Assembly: GCA_946408175.1 (NCBI GenBank)
Contig: CAMJRB010000001.1
Span: forward strand, 36,867-85,917
Length of the DNA stretch: 49,051 nt
Direction of reading: 5' to 3'
From: an uncultured Holosporaceae bacterium
Lineage (GTDB): Bacteria; Pseudomonadota; Alphaproteobacteria; RUG11792
Position 1 is the first letter of the stretch; each line of letters begins with the position of its first letter. Both the position numbers and the translations under genes were made by a program. Of the stretch, positions 46,847 through 49,051 are shown piece by piece. The notes below the pieces were generated by a model. It was not told the origin of the DNA and ran no database searches. It was given only the letters and a program-made list of their open reading frames with translations.

Positions 46847-48220
46847 ATGTTAAACCACTCAGATGGTGATTCATATTATAAAAACTCTATTAATAGTTAT
46901 GTAAACAATAATAGTAATACACAATCTGGTAGTAATATTATTATGAATAATATAAGTACTACAGAAAACAAAAAAACAAATAATGATAAAGATCCAATAC
47001 CTAGAACAGTATGGCAAATTGGTATAATGATGTTCTTAATGAACTTATCTTATGTTATTGCTTATAGTTTTTCTGGTTTATATTTAAAACATATTTTAGG
47101 AACAGCAACTTTTAGTATAGCAATACTTGAAGGATTATGTGAAACAATGTCTTATCTAATGAAACTATTATCCGGGGTAATTAGTGATTTTTTAAGGAAG
47201 AGAAAAGTATTAATGATAATTGGTTATACTTTTTCAGTAGTTAGTAAGCCATTATTAGCATTTTCCGACAGTTTTATATTTGTCTTTACTTCAAGATTTA
47301 TGGAGAGGTTTGGTAATGGAATGCAAGCTTCACCAAGAGATGCCATAGTAGCAGATGTAGCTCCTAAGAATCGTATAGGCGCTTCTTATGGTCTTAAACG
47401 TTCACTAGCTTATGCTGGTTCATTCCTTGGAGGTTTCGTTGGAATGATATCGATGAAACTAACAAATAATAATTATCAAACAGTTTTTTTAATAGCTTCC
47501 ATACCGGCTTTTATAGCTTTTGCTATATTAATCTTTTGTTTGAAAGAACCTAAAAGTAACCAAGAAAATAATAGCAATGAACAAATAATTGACAATACAA
47601 AACAAGTACAACAACAAAAACCTAAATTTTCATTTAGTCAATTTAAGTATTTAGGGAAACACTTTTGGTTAATAATTATTATTAATACTGTTTTTATGTT
47701 GTCAAGAATGGATGAACAATTTTTAATACTTAGAACCAATGAAAAATTCATTACAGATCAATCATTAGCTCCGTTAGTAATGATAGTTATGAACTTAGGA
47801 GCAGTAGTAGCCTCTTATCCAATTGGCGTACTAGGTGATAGATTAAATAGAAAAAAAATGATATTCGTATCTGTACTTTTATTATTGATAGCTGATATAG
47901 TCATGTTTGAAGCAACCAGCCATATTACAATGTTTATTGGTATTTGTCTATGGGGTATGCAAGTGGGTGCTAGTCAAAATGTCTTCTATTCGTTAATAGC
48001 TGAAAATGTTTCACATGACTTAAGGGGAACTGGATTGGGTATATATTGGTTATGCAATGCATTAACTATATTGTTGGCTGATTGTTTTGCCGGGCATATT
48101 GGTACAAAATTTGGATTACAGTATGCTTTCCTGTATAGTGGAAGCGTTTGCTTTATTGCATTAATAACATTAATAATTATTATGGGATATTTTAGTAAAC
48201 AAAAAGAGAATGTTAAGTAA
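46847..48220 (+). CDS. MFS transporter with Asn-rich N-terminal extension
   Basis: A 457-aa major facilitator with about 12 membrane segments. The first roughly 53 residues (MLNHSDGDSYYKNSINSYVN and on) are a polar Asn/Ser-rich cytosolic extension before the first helix (VWQIGIMMFLMNLSYVIAYS). Family features are SGVISDFLRKRKVLMIIGY in loop 2-3, RFMERFGNGMQASPRDAIVADVAP (helix 4 region) and IGVLGDRLNRKKMIFVS in loop 8-9. The SPRDA motif defines a bacterial MFS subgroup; the substrate is unknown. Its 3' end overlaps dapD by 11 bases, so the two are co-transcribed and perhaps translationally coupled. Confidence 0.92.
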   Translation: MLNHSDGDSYYKNSINSYVNNNSNTQSGSNIIMNNISTTENKKTNNDKDPIPRTVWQIGIMMFLMNLSYVIAYSFSGLYLKHILGTATFSIAILEGLCETMSYLMKLLSGVISDFLRKRKVLMIIGYTFSVVSKPLLAFSDSFIFVFTSRFMERFGNGMQASPRDAIVADVAPKNRIGASYGLKRSLAYAGSFLGGFVGMISMKLTNNNYQTVFLIASIPAFIAFAILIFCLKEPKSNQENNSNEQIIDNTKQVQQQKPKFSFSQFKYLGKHFWLIIIINTVFMLSRMDEQFLILRTNEKFITDQSLAPLVMIVMNLGAVVASYPIGVLGDRLNRKKMIFVSVLLLLIADIVMFEATSHITMFIGICLWGMQVGASQNVFYSLIAENVSHDLRGTGLGIYWLCNALTILLADCFAGHIGTKFGLQYAFLYSGSVCFIALITLIIIMGYFSKQKENVK

Positions 48221-48989
48221 TATAGAAGAATTAAAACAAATTATAAACAATTACTACGATAATAATCTAGTACCAGATTTAGGTTTAATAAAAGAAGTAT
48301 TAAACTATATAAAATCTGGTACTTTAAGGCCTATAGAATACATAGAAGAGAAATATACAGTAAATACATGGGTAAAGAAGGCTATATTATTAGCTTTTAA
48401 ATATTACCCATGTAAAGAACAGTCATTTAATGCTTATGATAAATTAGGATTATTATACTATGATTATAGTAATCCTAAATATAGAAAAGTACCAGGAGCA
48501 TTAATTAGAGATTATGTATATATAGGCAAAAATGCAGTAATAATGCCAAGTTATATTAATATAGGAGCATATATAGGAAATAACACAATGGTAGATATAA
48601 ATGCTACTATAGGGTCCTGTGCTCAGATAGGTAATAATTGTCATATATCGGCTAATACTTGTATAGGAGGTGTATTAGAACCATTAGTAGCTAGACCAGT
48701 GATAATAGAAGATGATTGCTTTATAGGAGCTAATAGTGCTATATTGGAAGGAGTTATAGTAGAGAAATATTCAATAATAGCAGCTGGAGTTACTATAACC
48801 TCATCAACTAAAATAATAGATAGAGAAAGTGGAGTAGTATATAAAGGAATAATACCAAGTAAATCAGTAGTAGTGGCTGGTAGTTACCAATCTAGTAATA
48901 ATCTAAACATAAACTGTGCAATAATTATTAAGAAAAATAATAAATGTAATGATAAAATTAATATAACTGAAATATTGAGAGAAAATTGA
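48210..48989 (+). CDS. dapD: Tetrahydrodipicolinate N-succinyltransferase
   Basis: Catalyses the succinylation step of the lysine/meso-diaminopimelate pathway, which feeds peptidoglycan. The 259-aa protein has the N-terminal helical domain (about 1-90) and a left-handed beta-helix of hexapeptide repeats (about 93-200): YIGKNAVIMPSYINIGAYIG, TMVDINATIGSCAQIG, GIGGVLEP-type ANTCIGGVLEPLVARPVIIE, DDCFIGANSAILEGVIVE and STKIIDRESGVVYKG. The usual MVDTWATVGS is MVDINATIGS here. Overall length is slightly below the usual 270-280. The start overlaps the end of the MFS gene by 11 bases. The remaining 62 bases of the window show nothing further. Confidence 0.95.
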   Translation: MLSNIEELKQIINNYYDNNLVPDLGLIKEVLNYIKSGTLRPIEYIEEKYTVNTWVKKAILLAFKYYPCKEQSFNAYDKLGLLYYDYSNPKYRKVPGALIRDYVYIGKNAVIMPSYINIGAYIGNNTMVDINATIGSCAQIGNNCHISANTCIGGVLEPLVARPVIIEDDCFIGANSAILEGVIVEKYSIIAAGVTITSSTKIIDRESGVVYKGIIPSKSVVVAGSYQSSNNLNINCAIIIKKNNKCNDKINITEILREN

Positions 48990-49051
48990 AAATATTGATT
49001 AAAATATAAAACCTTATGTCCTGATTTTCCCAGACCTGATTTAATATTTTT

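Noticed and set aside
1-49051. CRISPR arrays, prophage, insertion sequence with terminal repeats, toxin-antitoxin pair or secretion-system operon
   Set aside because: I looked for regularly spaced repeats, integrases, transposases with inverted ends, and VirB/Tol/Sec gene clusters and saw none apart from the broken Rpn genes.

Overview
The window is a stretch of chromosome from a very AT-rich alphaproteobacterium (I judge roughly three quarters A+T by eye). It is most likely an obligate intracellular member of the Rickettsiales. The evidence is the mix of alphaproteobacterial signature genes (a MucR/Ros-type regulator, an FzlA-like divergent GST, an LdtR-like MarR protein, a bL31 without zinc cysteines) with scattered housekeeping genes (nuoB alone, rho, dnaN, murG, frr, dapD), Rpn-family nuclease remnants, and very many lineage-specific secreted proteins. 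I cannot assign a genus from the sequence alone.

Layout. 1-5.8 kb: gene-poor start, then a minus-strand mucR-nth pair, a degenerate A24 prepilin-peptidase-like membrane protein, and a 937-aa secreted protein with its own terminator. 5.9-7.6 kb: frr, then fzlA and a short atpC-like gene. 7.7-12.9 kb: an MlaA protein carrying a huge acidic tract, a secreted protein, fabI, an empty 0.9 kb, mltG and tRNA-Val(GAC). 13.1-19.4 kb: an accessory region with small secreted beta-rich proteins, a frameshifted secreted gene, two broken Rpn genes, dnaQ and two unknown genes. 19.4-30.9 kb: tRNA-Pro(CGG) with a truncated neighbour copy, an MFS transporter behind a palindromic promoter, an LdtR-like regulator, pepA, a dnaN with a large insertion, a membrane protein, murG, a threefold tandem repeat of the rluC-family 3' end, the rluC-family gene and nuoB. 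31-44.2 kb: mostly secreted unknowns interleaved with tRNA-His, tRNA-Thr, rpmJ-tRNA-Val(TAC), dusB and tRNA-Ser(CGA). This part includes a duplicated tRNA-Ser plus secreted-gene unit and a gene with a G10 run exactly where its ribosome-binding site should be. 44.4-49 kb: rho, rpmE, a second MFS transporter, and dapD overlapping it.

Functionally, the recognisable genes cover information processing (dnaN, dnaQ, rho, frr, rpmE, rpmJ, nth, dusB, an rluC-family gene, six intact tRNAs), envelope biogenesis (murG, mltG, dapD, mlaA, fabI, fzlA), energy (nuoB, atpC-like) and transport. About a dozen genes with N-terminal signal sequences and no recognisable family are spread between them; these are the likely host-interaction inventory. 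No secretion machinery, phage or CRISPR array is visible here. The most distinctive signals are the G10 tract at 37378-37387, the tandem gene-tail repeats at 28889-29346, the duplicated tRNA-Ser/secreted-protein unit, and the insertion in the sliding clamp.
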